9,756 nt of DNA from Negativicutes bacterium (GCA_031292015.1 JARLHY010000187.1:1-9756); one strand, 5' to 3'. Positions 1 to 7,141 are shown, numbered from the stretch's first letter. Notes: generated from the letters alone by a model not told the origin. Numbers and translations are program-made.

Positions 1-55
1 ACGCTTCTACTATCTGGTTCTTTTCATCTATTGTCCTCTTAGTGTGTTTTCCCAT
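1..55 (-). CDS. Probable IS transposase OrfA, N-terminal 18 codons only
   Basis: The ORF begins with ATG at 55 and runs off the left edge with no stop, so only 18 residues are visible (MGKHTKRTIDEKNQIVEA). The start is supported by GGGGGTGAT seven bases upstream, close to the full anti-16S consensus. A short basic N-terminus followed by an 'EKNQIVEA'-like first helix resembles the helix-turn-helix start of IS3-family OrfA proteins, but 18 residues cannot prove it. A hairpin upstream of the start and GGTGTCC near 117-123, a terminal motif seen in several IS3-type elements, support an insertion-sequence edge. The alternative is an unrelated small DNA-binding protein. Confidence 0.5.
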   Translation of the reverse strand, partial: MGKHTKRTIDEKNQIVEA

Positions 56-81
56 ATTATCACCCCCAATCTTATTAAAAC

Positions 82-114
82 AAAAGACAGCAGTTTTCAC
101 TACTGTCTTTTTTC
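82..114. terminator. Hairpin usable as bidirectional terminator
   Basis: A perfect 9-bp stem (AAAAGACAG at 82-90 with CTGTCTTTT at 103-111) is extended inward by three more pairs (92-94 with 99-101) around a TTTC loop. It is T-rich on the 3' side in both directions: six T at 108-113 on the plus strand, and CTTTTGTTTTAA on the minus strand. It lies 45 bases beyond the stop of the phosphatase gene, so it could end the long minus-strand operon. It also sits just before the transposase start, where it would protect the element from read-through. Confidence 0.6.
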
Positions 115-158
115 GGTGTCCGTTTTATAGAGTTAGTCTCCGCCGCTTCTTTTTCTTA

Positions 159-947
159 TCATGCTTCTCTGTCGATTTTCTGGATGCCTTCATGCAGGCA
201 TCGGCAGATAACGTCATTGCCGGCGATGATTGAAATTCCGCGATCCTCGCGAAAGTTTACGATTCTTCCACCGGCTTCTTCGACCAGCAGGCTTGCGGCC
301 GCAACATCCCAGGGAGACAGATTCAACTCCCAGTATCCGTCAAATTGCCCGGCGGCGACGCATGCCAGGTCATAAGAGGCGGCTCCCAGCCGCCGGATGG
401 CTCTGGTTTTCAACGCAAATTCACAGAAATAACTTAAGTTATTTACCGGATTTTCGGCGATATCACAGGGAAATCCGGTTGCCAGCACACTCTCGATCAA
501 TTTTGTCTTGGTTGATACGAAGATTCTTCTGTTATCCAGATAGGCTCCCTGCCCCCTGATTGCCGTGAAAAGCTGGGCGGTCATCGGCGCGTAAACAGCG
601 CCAAGTAACGTTTCCCCTTTATATTGAAGGGCGATGGAAACGGCGAATATCGGCAGTCCCTGGATGTAATTGCCGGTACCGTCAAGCGGATCGATGATCC
701 ACAAGAAATCCGACTCTTTTGCGTTCCGGCCCGATTCCTCCGCCAGAATGCCATGCTCGGGATAATGTTTTGTTATAAACGCCACAATCAGCTGTTCCGA
801 TTTTCTATCTATCTCTGTCACCAGGTCAATGTCCGTTTTTTTGGTAGCGATCTGCAAATCCGTTCTGCCGAGATTTTCCCGCTGCAGTCGCCCTGTTTCC
901 TGGGCGATCTCCTTCACACTCTCCATAACTTCCAAAAGATTAATCAT
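159..947 (-). CDS. suhB: Inositol monophosphatase-family phosphatase (SuhB-like)
   Basis: This 262-residue protein has the usual length for the Mg2+-dependent IMPase family, which hydrolyses phosphate monoesters such as inositol 1-phosphate, other sugar or polyol phosphates, or 3'-phosphoadenosine 5'-phosphate. The metal-binding set is complete: DLVTEID at 41-47, GILAEES with Glu70/Glu71, DPLDGTGN at 86-93 and PWD with Asp214. There is no signal peptide, so it is cytosolic. ATG at 947 is preceded by AAGGAG six bases upstream. It is the last gene of the minus-strand run, four bases after a possible small ORF. Its place behind a transporter that may import phosphorylated compounds suggests, but does not show, that it removes phosphate from the imported substrate. 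The symbol reflects the family; true substrate specificity cannot be read from sequence. Confidence 0.88.
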   Translation of the reverse strand: MINLLEVMESVKEIAQETGRLQRENLGRTDLQIATKKTDIDLVTEIDRKSEQLIVAFITKHYPEHGILAEESGRNAKESDFLWIIDPLDGTGNYIQGLPIFAVSIALQYKGETLLGAVYAPMTAQLFTAIRGQGAYLDNRRIFVSTKTKLIESVLATGFPCDIAENPVNNLSYFCEFALKTRAIRRLGAASYDLACVAAGQFDGYWELNLSPWDVAAASLLVEEAGGRIVNFREDRGISIIAGNDVICRCLHEGIQKIDREA

Positions 948-950
948 CTG

Positions 951-1049
951 TCACTCCTTCAGTTTTTCAAACAAGGCACCAGATTCCAACCTGTTCACGA
1001 GAACGAATTTGCCACTCTCCGCCGCGGCATTTCGGCCACTATGTGTCAT
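951..1049 (-). CDS. Possible 32-residue small ORF between SemiSWEET and phosphatase
   Basis: This candidate gene fills the gap between two real genes exactly. Its ATG (1049-1047) overlaps the stop of the SemiSWEET gene as ATGA, and its TGA (953-951) ends three bases before the phosphatase ATG, with the phosphatase ribosome binding site inside its last codons. The 32-residue product begins MTHSGRNAAAESGKF and has a hydrophobic-acidic tail (LESGALFEKLKE). I recognise no family. The upstream signal is weak (CAGG, two bases before ATG), so translation would depend on coupling to the preceding gene. An open frame this short can occur by chance. Confidence 0.3.
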   Translation of the reverse strand: MTHSGRNAAAESGKFVLVNRLESGALFEKLKE

Positions 1050-1294
1050 GACCTGAAAAATTTGGCCCACGCCAGTAGGACCAGGCAGCCGAAAGTGATA
1101 ATATTGGCGGCGATGATTGGCATGCTGCCAAGAAAGCTGCCGTAGACAATCCACAAAAATACGCCGGCACTCATCATAATCAGCCAGGACGCCGACAAAT
1201 CGGCGGTAGATTTTGTCCGCAGCGTTCTGACGACCTGAGGAAAAAAAGCCAGGGTTGTCAGCACACCGGCGATCATCCCAACAAACTCGGCCAA
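1046..1294 (-). CDS. SemiSWEET-type sugar transporter (PQ-loop/MtN3 family)
   Basis: This 82-residue membrane protein has three helices (about 4-22, 36-53 and 58-77) and the family signature TLAFFPQVVRTLRTKSTADLS at 14-34, with the PQ pair at 19-20. Bacterial SemiSWEETs are about this size. They pair as dimers and let sugars move passively across the inner membrane. The start is TTG at 1294, chosen because GGAGGG lies six bases upstream; the first ATG comes six codons later, after the helix has begun. It follows the MBL-fold gene by 39 bases, and its stop overlaps a small ORF. Its job in this operon is unknown: releasing a dephosphorylated sugar or balancing osmotic load are both guesses. Confidence 0.85.
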   Translation of the reverse strand: MAEFVGMIAGVLTTLAFFPQVVRTLRTKSTADLSASWLIMMSAGVFLWIVYGSFLGSMPIIAANIITFGCLVLLAWAKFFRS

Positions 1295-1333
1295 ATAAAG
1301 CCCTCCAACCTATCTTCCCGCCAGAAGCGGGTG

Positions 1334-2239
1334 CTATTGTTTTTGAATATGACCGTCAGGAAAGATCTCGAACAACAAGTACGGTAATTCCGCCGCTGTA
1401 TCAGTGAAAAACACGGCAAAGTCCCCGCCCTCGCGCCGACGTTTCCTGTCAAGCAGCGCCAGCGTCTCGGGACTGGGAAATTCACCGCTGTCCCGGGCTG
1501 CTGAAATGACCACCGCGCGGGGCTGAAGCGAGGTAAGCAGGGCTTCACTGACCCCGTCAATACAGCCATGGTGGGCCAGTTTCAGCAGCTGACAGACTTC
1601 CAGGCCGCTGAGCGATATCTGTTCCACCGGCGGATCGGAGGGAAGGTGAACCACCGTCTGACCGACCTTCAGAGTAATAAACAGGCTGGCGGCATTCATC
1701 TTGCCCATCAGCTGTCCATAGCTTTCGGCTCCCGGATATTCGGCCGCCCAGCGGGCGTCCCGGCAAAAATCGTCGACAGCCTGCGGCGGGGGATATGCAA
1801 TCCTGATCAACAAATCGTCATGACTTTTCACCTGGCCGGCGTTCACCGTCCGGCAGGGTATCTGCTTATCAGCCAACCGCTCCAGGAGCAGCTGGTAATC
1901 GGCCATGGCCAGGAGCCCCAGTTTGGCTTCCCGGGGCCAATCCTCCCGGGGCATAATGGTAGTCCGGAACATATCGCCTGCCAGCGGATAGGGAGTCCAA
2001 AATTCCCCCACCGACACCAGGTTTGCCATTGCCAGCAGCCCACTGGCATGGTCTTGGTGACAATGCGTGGATATCACGAGATCGATGCGGTCCACCTGTC
2101 GCTCCCGGAGAAAACCGATCAGCGCGTTGCCGCTTCTCCCGCCGTCGATGACCAGATTAAACGATCTGCTGCCGTTTTCCAGGTACACGCAGTCACCGTC
2201 GCCGACATTGAGAAAGTACAGCCGCCATACATTATTCAC
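1334..2239 (-). CDS. ComEC/Rec2-type metallo-beta-lactamase-fold hydrolase, soluble
   Basis: This 301-residue protein resembles the C-terminal MBL domain of the competence protein ComEC, but it has no membrane segments and no signal peptide, so it should be a free cytosolic metallo-hydrolase. It opens with the beta-strand motif FLNVGDGDCVYLE (9-21). The metal motif HCHQDH is at 59-64 (His59, His61, Asp63, His64), a later Asp202 lies in LPSD, and AHHG is at 222-225. Start choice: GTG at 2239 has GGAAGGGGG upstream and overlaps the ATPase stop (GTGAATAA), typical of coupled translation. A longer reading from 2296 would add 19 low-complexity residues over the ATPase gene. Substrate unknown. Related ComEC domains act on nucleic acids, and other MBL proteins on phosphodiesters. 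Confidence 0.8.
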   Translation of the reverse strand: MNNVWRLYFLNVGDGDCVYLENGSRSFNLVIDGGRSGNALIGFLRERQVDRIDLVISTHCHQDHASGLLAMANLVSVGEFWTPYPLAGDMFRTTIMPREDWPREAKLGLLAMADYQLLLERLADKQIPCRTVNAGQVKSHDDLLIRIAYPPPQAVDDFCRDARWAAEYPGAESYGQLMGKMNAASLFITLKVGQTVVHLPSDPPVEQISLSGLEVCQLLKLAHHGCIDGVSEALLTSLQPRAVVISAARDSGEFPSPETLALLDRKRRREGGDFAVFFTDTAAELPYLLFEIFPDGHIQKQ

Positions 2240-3338
2240 TGCCGCCGCCCCCTTCCATCTGCCCAGCCTGCAAGAGATGGACTTTGCTCCCGTCAAGCCG
2301 CAGGATCGCTTCCGAACCTGCCGGCAAAGTTTCTTTCAGGTCGTAATCGTCTACCACATATTCCCTGAGACCGTCCCCGATCCAGTACCGTGTCTTTGCT
2401 CCCAGGAAACTGCTCATTTTGATCTGTCCCCTGATGACGTTTTCGTTTTCTTCCGCGGCTTTACCGTTCAGGCTTATGGCCTCCGGCCTGATCACAAGAT
2501 GAACGGTTTCGCCGGTATCAACGGAATATCCGTGATTTTCGACCACAATGTCGGTTTGTTCATTCTTCAGTCTGATTTTCGAGTCGGTCCTGCCGGTTAC
2601 CGTAGCGGTGATGAAGTTGGCGGTCCCCACGAAGTCGGCCACAAATTGATTGCAGGGACGAAAATAGATTTCCTGCGGCGACCCGATTTGCTCAATTTTC
2701 CCTTTGCGCATGACGACAATGACATCCGACATCGACAAAGCCTCGTCCTGATCGTGGGTTACGTAAATATTCGTTATACCCAGTTCTTGCTGCAATCGCC
2801 TCAGTTCGACCCGGACCTCTACCCTCAGTTTGGCATCCAGATTGCTCAGCGGTTCATCCAGCAGCACCAACCCGGAATTGACAGCCAGCGCCCGGGCCAG
2901 AGCCACCCGTTGTTGCTGACCGCCGCTCAGCTGTTTGGGAAAGCGGCTCTCCAGGCCGGCCAGGCCCAGCATGTTCACCATGACGGACACCCTGGAGGCA
3001 ATCTCCTGGCTGTCCTGGCTGAGCAGTTCCAGACCATAAGCGATATTCCGGTAGACCGTCATATGGGGAAAGAGGGCATAATCCTGAAAGACCAGCGGCG
3101 TATTGCGCTTATGGGGCGGTACGCCGTTCATCGGTCGGCCGTCGATGAAAATCTCGCCGCCATCGGCTTCATAGAATCCCGCTGCCAGCCGCATCAGCGT
3201 TGTCTTGCCGCAGCCGCTGGGTCCCAGCAGCGTGGTGAAACTGCCGCGGCTGATCTGCAGGGTGATGTTGTCCACCACCGGGGTACTGTCAAACCGCTTG
3301 GTAACATTCTGAAATTGGATAGCCACATTGCTGTTCAT
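2232..3338 (-). CDS. ABC transporter ATP-binding protein, FbpC/PotA type
   Basis: This is the motor subunit of an importer, 368 residues, with all functional motifs intact: Walker A GPSGCGKT at 39-46, Q-loop Gln85, signature LSGGQQQ at 137-143, Walker B LVLLDE at 157-162, D-loop SNLDA at 165-169 and switch His195. The part after about 290 fits the TOBE regulatory domain found in ferric-, polyamine-, sugar-phosphate- and aminoethylphosphonate-type importers. It lies 40 bases after the permease gene and overlaps the start of the MBL-fold gene by 8 bases. Two copies should pair with the fused permease encoded upstream. ATP-binding sequence alone does not reveal the substrate. Confidence 0.93.
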   Translation of the reverse strand: MNSNVAIQFQNVTKRFDSTPVVDNITLQISRGSFTTLLGPSGCGKTTLMRLAAGFYEADGGEIFIDGRPMNGVPPHKRNTPLVFQDYALFPHMTVYRNIAYGLELLSQDSQEIASRVSVMVNMLGLAGLESRFPKQLSGGQQQRVALARALAVNSGLVLLDEPLSNLDAKLRVEVRVELRRLQQELGITNIYVTHDQDEALSMSDVIVVMRKGKIEQIGSPQEIYFRPCNQFVADFVGTANFITATVTGRTDSKIRLKNEQTDIVVENHGYSVDTGETVHLVIRPEAISLNGKAAEENENVIRGQIKMSSFLGAKTRYWIGDGLREYVVDDYDLKETLPAGSEAILRLDGSKVHLLQAGQMEGGGGSE

Positions 3339-3378
3339 TGCCCATTCACTCCACCATCTAAACCATATTGGCTGCTAA

Positions 3379-5025
3379 TTATAAGTCAAGCGATTTCCCT
3401 TGTTTGCCCAGGATATACTCGGCGGCATACAGCACCGAAAAAGCCAGGGATATCAAAACAACGGTGAAGGCCGCGGCGCTTGACCACCGCCCGTCACCCA
3501 CCAGTCCCAAAATGGAGATTGTGCCGACCACCGTCCTCGGCGTAACCAAAAATACCACTACACTCAAGCAGGTCAGGCTGCGCAAAAAGGCTACGACAAA
3601 GCCTGATGCCGCCGGCAGAAACAGCAGCGGCAAGATAATATCTCTGAACGTCCGGAAAGAATTTGACCCAAGGTTGGCGGCCGCCTCCTCCAGCGACTTG
3701 CTGATCTGCTGCAGACCGGCGGTGGCTGCGGCATAACCGGTGGGGAGATTCCAGAAAGCCAGCGCCAGAATAATAACCCATTCCGATCCGGTCAGCTTCA
3801 AAAGCCCTTTGTTGAAAGCCATCAGGTAGCCGATCCCCATGAACATGCCAGGCAAAGCCCCCGGCAGAACAGCTATAAAATCAAGCCCCCGGTTAATCCC
3901 GGTCTGCTTGCGCTGGACGGTATAAGCCATAATCAGCGAAAACCCGGCGGCAAGCAGGGACGCCAGGAAAGAATAGTGGAGACTGTTGATGATTTCGGTT
4001 TTTCGGCCCCAGACATATTCCATATTGGCCAGAGTCAGGCTCCAGTCATAGCCCCACACCTTACAAAAGGCCCCCAAAAACAGCACCCCGTACACCAGCA
4101 GAACAACAGCCGAAACGGCGAGGCAAAAAAACTCCAGCGCCTTTTGAACGGGCGGGGGCAGCAGCATCCGCTGCAGCGAGCTTTCCTTACCGGTCGTGGT
4201 GATATACGAACCCCGGCTTAACCAGTAGTGCTGGGCCAAAAAGAAGACCAGTGCCGGCACCAGCAGCGTCAGGGCCAAAACAGTGGCGGCAGACAAGTTG
4301 TACCAGCCGATAATCTGCATGTACGCTTCTGTCGGCAGCATGACAAAATTACCGCCGATCAACAGCGGATTGCCGAAATCGGCCAGTACCATCATCCCCA
4401 CCACCAGGGCCGCACCGCAGGTTCCCGGCAGGGCCAGTGGCCAGACGATATCCTTAAATGTGCGCCAATGCCCGGCGCCAAGATTGTGGCCGGCGTATTC
4501 GAGACTCGGTGTCACTCCGCGCAGTACGCCTTTCAACACGACATAGGCATAGGGAAAATAGGTAATGGTCTGCACAAACCAGATTCCCTGCCAGCCGTAC
4601 ATATCCAGACTCAGCCCAAGCACCTTCTGGGTGATGATGCCGGAGCGGCCGAACAGCAGAATATAAGCCAGACCAAGGATAAACGACGGCGACACGATGG
4701 GGAGAATGGCCACGAATTTGAACAGCCGTCGCCAGCCGGTATCAACATACGCCAAAGTAAAGGCAAAGACAAAGCCGACGAGGGTGGCCGACAGCGTGGA
4801 AACAAAAGTGATAAAGGCGCTGTTGACCACCGCTTTTTGCCAGCGGGAATTGGCAAAGGCGGCGGCAAAATCCTCCAAACCTGGATATGAGGCTACTTTC
4901 AGGACAGGATAGACGATAAATATCGCCACAATGATTACAATGCCGGTCACCGTCAAAAACAGCAACGGCTCGCTGATGATTCTCGCCACCTGGCGGCGGA
5001 TAGCCGGAACATCTGTTATTACCAT
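3379..5025 (-). CDS. ABC transporter permease, fused double-domain FbpB/AfuB type
   Basis: This 548-residue integral membrane protein forms the whole inner-membrane channel. It contains two homologous halves of about six helices each. The evidence is two EAA loops, the ATPase docking sites: one at about 176-200 (EYAGHNLGAGHWRTF) and one at about 446-470 (EEAAANLGSNSFRTF). Fused halves of this length are typical of the FbpB/AfuB and PhnU-type importers of the 2-aminoethylphosphonate, iron and sugar-phosphate group. ATG at 5025 has only a weak ribosome binding site (GGTG), consistent with lower expression than the lipoprotein gene. The 123-base gap upstream holds a strong hairpin. Confidence 0.92.
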   Translation of the reverse strand: MVITDVPAIRRQVARIISEPLLFLTVTGIVIIVAIFIVYPVLKVASYPGLEDFAAAFANSRWQKAVVNSAFITFVSTLSATLVGFVFAFTLAYVDTGWRRLFKFVAILPIVSPSFILGLAYILLFGRSGIITQKVLGLSLDMYGWQGIWFVQTITYFPYAYVVLKGVLRGVTPSLEYAGHNLGAGHWRTFKDIVWPLALPGTCGAALVVGMMVLADFGNPLLIGGNFVMLPTEAYMQIIGWYNLSAATVLALTLLVPALVFFLAQHYWLSRGSYITTTGKESSLQRMLLPPPVQKALEFFCLAVSAVVLLVYGVLFLGAFCKVWGYDWSLTLANMEYVWGRKTEIINSLHYSFLASLLAAGFSLIMAYTVQRKQTGINRGLDFIAVLPGALPGMFMGIGYLMAFNKGLLKLTGSEWVIILALAFWNLPTGYAAATAGLQQISKSLEEAAANLGSNSFRTFRDIILPLLFLPAASGFVVAFLRSLTCLSVVVFLVTPRTVVGTISILGLVGDGRWSSAAAFTVVLISLAFSVLYAAEYILGKQGKSLDL

Positions 5026-5069
5026 TTGTCACCATGCCTCTAATCCGAAAATCGGCTGTTGAATCCCGC

Positions 5070-5112
5070 AAAACACAGAAGCGGACCGACCGACCGGCCG
5101 CTTCTGTGTTTT
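5070..5112 (-). terminator. 15-bp hairpin between lipoprotein and permease genes (attenuator)
   Basis: A perfect 15-bp inverted repeat (AAAACACAGAAGCGG at 5070-5084 with CCGCTTCTGTGTTTT at 5098-5112) encloses a 13-base loop built on repeated ACCG units. On the transcribed minus strand the stem is followed by only a short T run (TTTT inside the stem, then GCGG), so it looks like a partial terminator or an mRNA-stabilising 3' end. Either would raise binding-protein output over permease output, as is common in binding-protein-dependent operons. Confidence 0.65.
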
Positions 5113-5148
5113 ATTGAGCCCTTCAGGCCGGCGGTTAAAACGAAGCGC

Positions 5149-6189
5149 CTACTGCCCGATCAAAGTGCTGAATTGTTTCACTACCCTGTCCCTGTTGGCC
5201 AAAGCCCAGTCCCGGTCATAGCTGACCAGTTTGACGTCGCCGATTTTCGGCATCCCTGCAGGCGGGGCCACATCGGCACGGGTTGAATAGCGGTTGGAAA
5301 TCTTGGTGTTCATTTCCCCCACTTCCCGGCTCATCGTCCAGTCCACAAACTTTTTGGCATTTTCCAGGTTCTTGCCGCCTTTGAGAATGGACAGGCCGCC
5401 TATTTCAAAGGCCGTATCGGCGGGAATCACCAAATCGATCGGATATCCCTGCTTTTTGGCAGCCAGGATGTCATGTCCCCACGACATCCCGATGATGAAC
5501 TCGCCCGAAGCCACCAATTGAATGGGAGTGAGCGCACCGGGGGTATAATGATGAACATTGGCATTGAGTCTGTCCATATACTGCCAGGCTTTTTCCTCCC
5601 CCAGCCGGAAGATTTGGTCGGCCAGAAAGATGTAAGCCCCGCCCGCGGTGGCGGCGTTGGAATGAACATAATTTCCTTTGTAGGCAGGATCCAGAACATC
5701 ATCCCAGGTCCGGGGATAGGCAAGGCCTTTAGGCTTCAGTTCTTTCTCGAACCGGTCTTTATGAATGACATACCCCAGCACCCCCATGTACCAGCCATGC
5801 CAGTAACCGTTTTTATCGACGAACTTGGCGTCCACTTCTTTGTCCCGGGGCGAAGAATACTGGAGCAGAAGCCCGTCTTTTGCCAACGGGTCGTGCATCT
5901 CCACTGAACCGCCGATAAACACGTCCGCCACCGGGGCGTCTTTTTCCGCTCTGATTTTAGCCACGGCATCACCGGCCCCAAATCTCACGTATTCAATATC
6001 AATGCCGGTATCGGCTTTGAACTTCTTCTGGATTTCCACCATATCACTTTCATTGAGAGCGGCGTACACCACCAGTTTCTTGGACTGCGGCTCCGGTGTT
6101 CCGCCGGCCTTGTCCGCCCCGCCGCACCCTGCCAGCAGTGCGGTCAGGATCGCAATCACCGACAAAATACTGATAAACTTGTGTTTCAT
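5149..6189 (-). CDS. AfuA-like ABC substrate-binding lipoprotein
   Basis: This 346-residue exported protein has a lipoprotein signal (MKHKF, hydrophobic core, lipobox LLAGC with Cys22), so it should be tethered to the outer face of the inner membrane. The body matches the AfuA/FbpA/PhnS family: LVVYAALNESD at 39-49, then PVADVFIGG at 86-94. It lacks the adjacent tyrosines with which ferric-binding FbpA proteins hold iron. It has a His239-Asp240 pair and Glu262, similar in kind and spacing to residues I recall binding the sugar in AfuA sugar-phosphate receptors. ATG at 6189 overlaps the gntR stop by one base (TGATG), with GGGAG eight bases upstream; a TTG one codon earlier is less likely. Substrate is an inference: organophosphate or sugar phosphate first, 2-aminoethylphosphonate as alternative. 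Confidence 0.88.
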   Translation of the reverse strand: MKHKFISILSVIAILTALLAGCGGADKAGGTPEPQSKKLVVYAALNESDMVEIQKKFKADTGIDIEYVRFGAGDAVAKIRAEKDAPVADVFIGGSVEMHDPLAKDGLLLQYSSPRDKEVDAKFVDKNGYWHGWYMGVLGYVIHKDRFEKELKPKGLAYPRTWDDVLDPAYKGNYVHSNAATAGGAYIFLADQIFRLGEEKAWQYMDRLNANVHHYTPGALTPIQLVASGEFIIGMSWGHDILAAKKQGYPIDLVIPADTAFEIGGLSILKGGKNLENAKKFVDWTMSREVGEMNTKISNRYSTRADVAPPAGMPKIGDVKLVSYDRDWALANRDRVVKQFSTLIGQ

Positions 6190-6893
6190 CAATATATCTC
6201 CCTTTCTCTTCTGAGGACTAATTTAATGACATCGCTGCGCAGGTAGTCCAACGAATAAAAAACAGGACTGTTATCTTCCGCAAAGTGCAATTGCTTTAGC
6301 AACACGATCTCCGGTCCGAGTATTTCCACGGCGCGTCTGTCCCGGTCCCGCGCGTCGCTCACAGCGCAGATTTCCGTGATGGAGTATTTTATTTTGATAC
6401 TCATCCCGCTCTCGAGAAACTTGAATATGGCACCAGAGAAATGCTCCCGGAAGTTTGTCCCGGCAATACTTTGGGGGAAGATATTGTAATAAAAGGCGAT
6501 AGGTTCGCCGTTAGCCGTCCTTATTCTTTCAATGACCACGACTTTCTCGTCGATCAGCAGTTGGTCTTTCCATTCCTGCTCGGCGTCACTGGTGTAAATC
6601 TTTACATCCAGCTCACTTTCCTGATACCCGGCGTTATTGATCATTTCTCCCAGGCTTCGGAGTCTGTTCAGGGAATTTTCGATAAGCGGCGTTTTATTGT
6701 TGATGTAGGTGCCTACTCCGTTTTTGCTTATGAGCATTCCCTCTCTTTGCAGCATTTTTAAAGCTTCCCGCAGAGTGGGACGGCTGACATCGAAGGCCCT
6801 GGCCAGTTCCGGTTCGGAAGGAAGCTTATCGCCCGGTTTTAAATCGCCGTCGTTGATCTTGCTTTCCAGATCCTCTTTAATTTGCATGTACAA
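6189..6893 (-). CDS. GntR-family transcriptional regulator with UTRA domain (HutC subfamily)
   Basis: This 234-residue regulator has an N-terminal winged helix (KLPSEPELARAFDVSRPTLREALKML within about 23-48, closing with GVGTYI at 59-64). It is followed by a UTRA effector domain from about 85 to the end, the domain that senses small ligands, often phosphorylated or amino sugars, in HutC-type repressors. It is the first gene of the operon and is coupled to the lipoprotein gene by a one-base stop/start overlap. The start is uncertain: TTG at 6893 keeps the conserved 'LYMQI' entry, ATG at 6887 is the alternative, and the nearest AAGG is about 18 bases away across a run of eight A. The palindromes at 6936-6950 and 7218-7232 are its likely operators, so it should repress itself and the porin until a ligand is present. 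Confidence 0.9.
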   Translation of the reverse strand: MYMQIKEDLESKINDGDLKPGDKLPSEPELARAFDVSRPTLREALKMLQREGMLISKNGVGTYINNKTPLIENSLNRLRSLGEMINNAGYQESELDVKIYTSDAEQEWKDQLLIDEKVVVIERIRTANGEPIAFYYNIFPQSIAGTNFREHFSGAIFKFLESGMSIKIKYSITEICAVSDARDRDRRAVEILGPEIVLLKQLHFAEDNSPVFYSLDYLRSDVIKLVLRREREIY

Positions 6894-6935
6894 TAATTTT
6901 TTTTCGATTTTCCTTACCTTCTCTCTATAAGCGCT

Positions 6936-6962
6936 AGCTGTCTGACATCTTAATTATAGCAA
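6936..6962 (-). promoter_or_regulatory. Promoter and GntR operator of the gntR-ABC operon
   Basis: On the minus strand an extended -10 (TGCTATAAT, 6961-6953) is followed after two bases by AGATGTCAGACAGCT (6950-6936). This is a 7-1-7 inverted repeat with one mismatched pair, covering the expected transcription start near 6946. No good -35 is visible, as is usual for extended -10 promoters. A repressor bound here would block initiation. It matches the porin promoter at 23 of 27 aligned positions. Confidence 0.75.
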
Positions 6963-7108
6963 CCATTCAGCTTAACACTGTTGTCTTTTTGTTAACTTTT
7001 TGTAAACATTGCATCTGTCCGTTGACAGCGTCCCAGCCATCGGTTGAACTCCACCGATTCCCACACAGGCAATATTCCTTACAACTTCAGCAGAATCAAG
7101 CTTTAGTG

Positions 7109-7141
7109 GCGATTTTCCTCTGACGGAATCGCTCTTTTTTT
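7109..7141 (+). terminator. Orphan intrinsic terminator, possible end of a small RNA
   Basis: The stem GCGATT(TT)CC at 7109-7118 pairs with GGAATCGC at 7125-7132, with a two-T bulge and a TCTGAC loop. It is followed by TC and seven T (7135-7141), so it terminates plus-strand transcription. No plus-strand gene lies upstream in the window. A second hairpin (ATCGGT at 7039-7044 with ACCGAT at 7053-7058) and a TTGACA at 7022-7027 lie just before it, but the matching -10 is weak. The site may end a small RNA or insulate the porin promoter. Confidence 0.6.

Larger units (their letters stand above)
1..123 (-). mobile_element. Possible 5' end of an insertion sequence
   Basis: The stretch combines a transposase-like start (ATG at 55), an upstream hairpin (82-111) and a terminal-looking GGACACCG (read on the minus strand, around 116-123). 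The inner boundary near 120-127 is inferred. The other terminus and any target-site duplication lie outside the window, so the family cannot be fixed. Confidence 0.35.

Noticed and set aside
1568..2368. Plus-strand open frame of 266 codons
   Set aside because: Antisense to the MBL-fold gene, rich in Gln/Pro/Arg, with no family features.
2067..3467. Open frame of 466 codons on the plus strand
   Set aside because: It lies antisense to the ATPase and MBL-fold genes, which have complete motifs; its translation has no recognisable domain and no ribosome binding site. It is a GC-driven shadow.
5149..6189. Ferric-iron binding protein (FbpA) as the product
   Set aside because: The tandem tyrosines that hold iron in FbpA are not present, and control by a GntR/UTRA regulator rather than Fur does not fit iron uptake.
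6897..6904. Run of eight A before gntR as a phase-variation tract
   Set aside because: It lies upstream of the start codon with no in-frame upstream start, so slippage would not shift the reading frame; at most it alters spacing.
6989..7008. Rex-like site (TTGTTAA then TGTAAACA)
   Set aside because: The left half matches but the right half should read TTAACAA; only a half-site in AT-rich DNA.
7000..7015. CcpA cre-like site (TTGTAAACATTGCAT)
   Set aside because: One base too short for the cre consensus and the central CG is CA, so it does not hold up.
7119..7124. TCTGAC in the terminator loop as a third operator
   Set aside because: Only the six central bases are shared; both flanking half-sites of the palindrome are absent.
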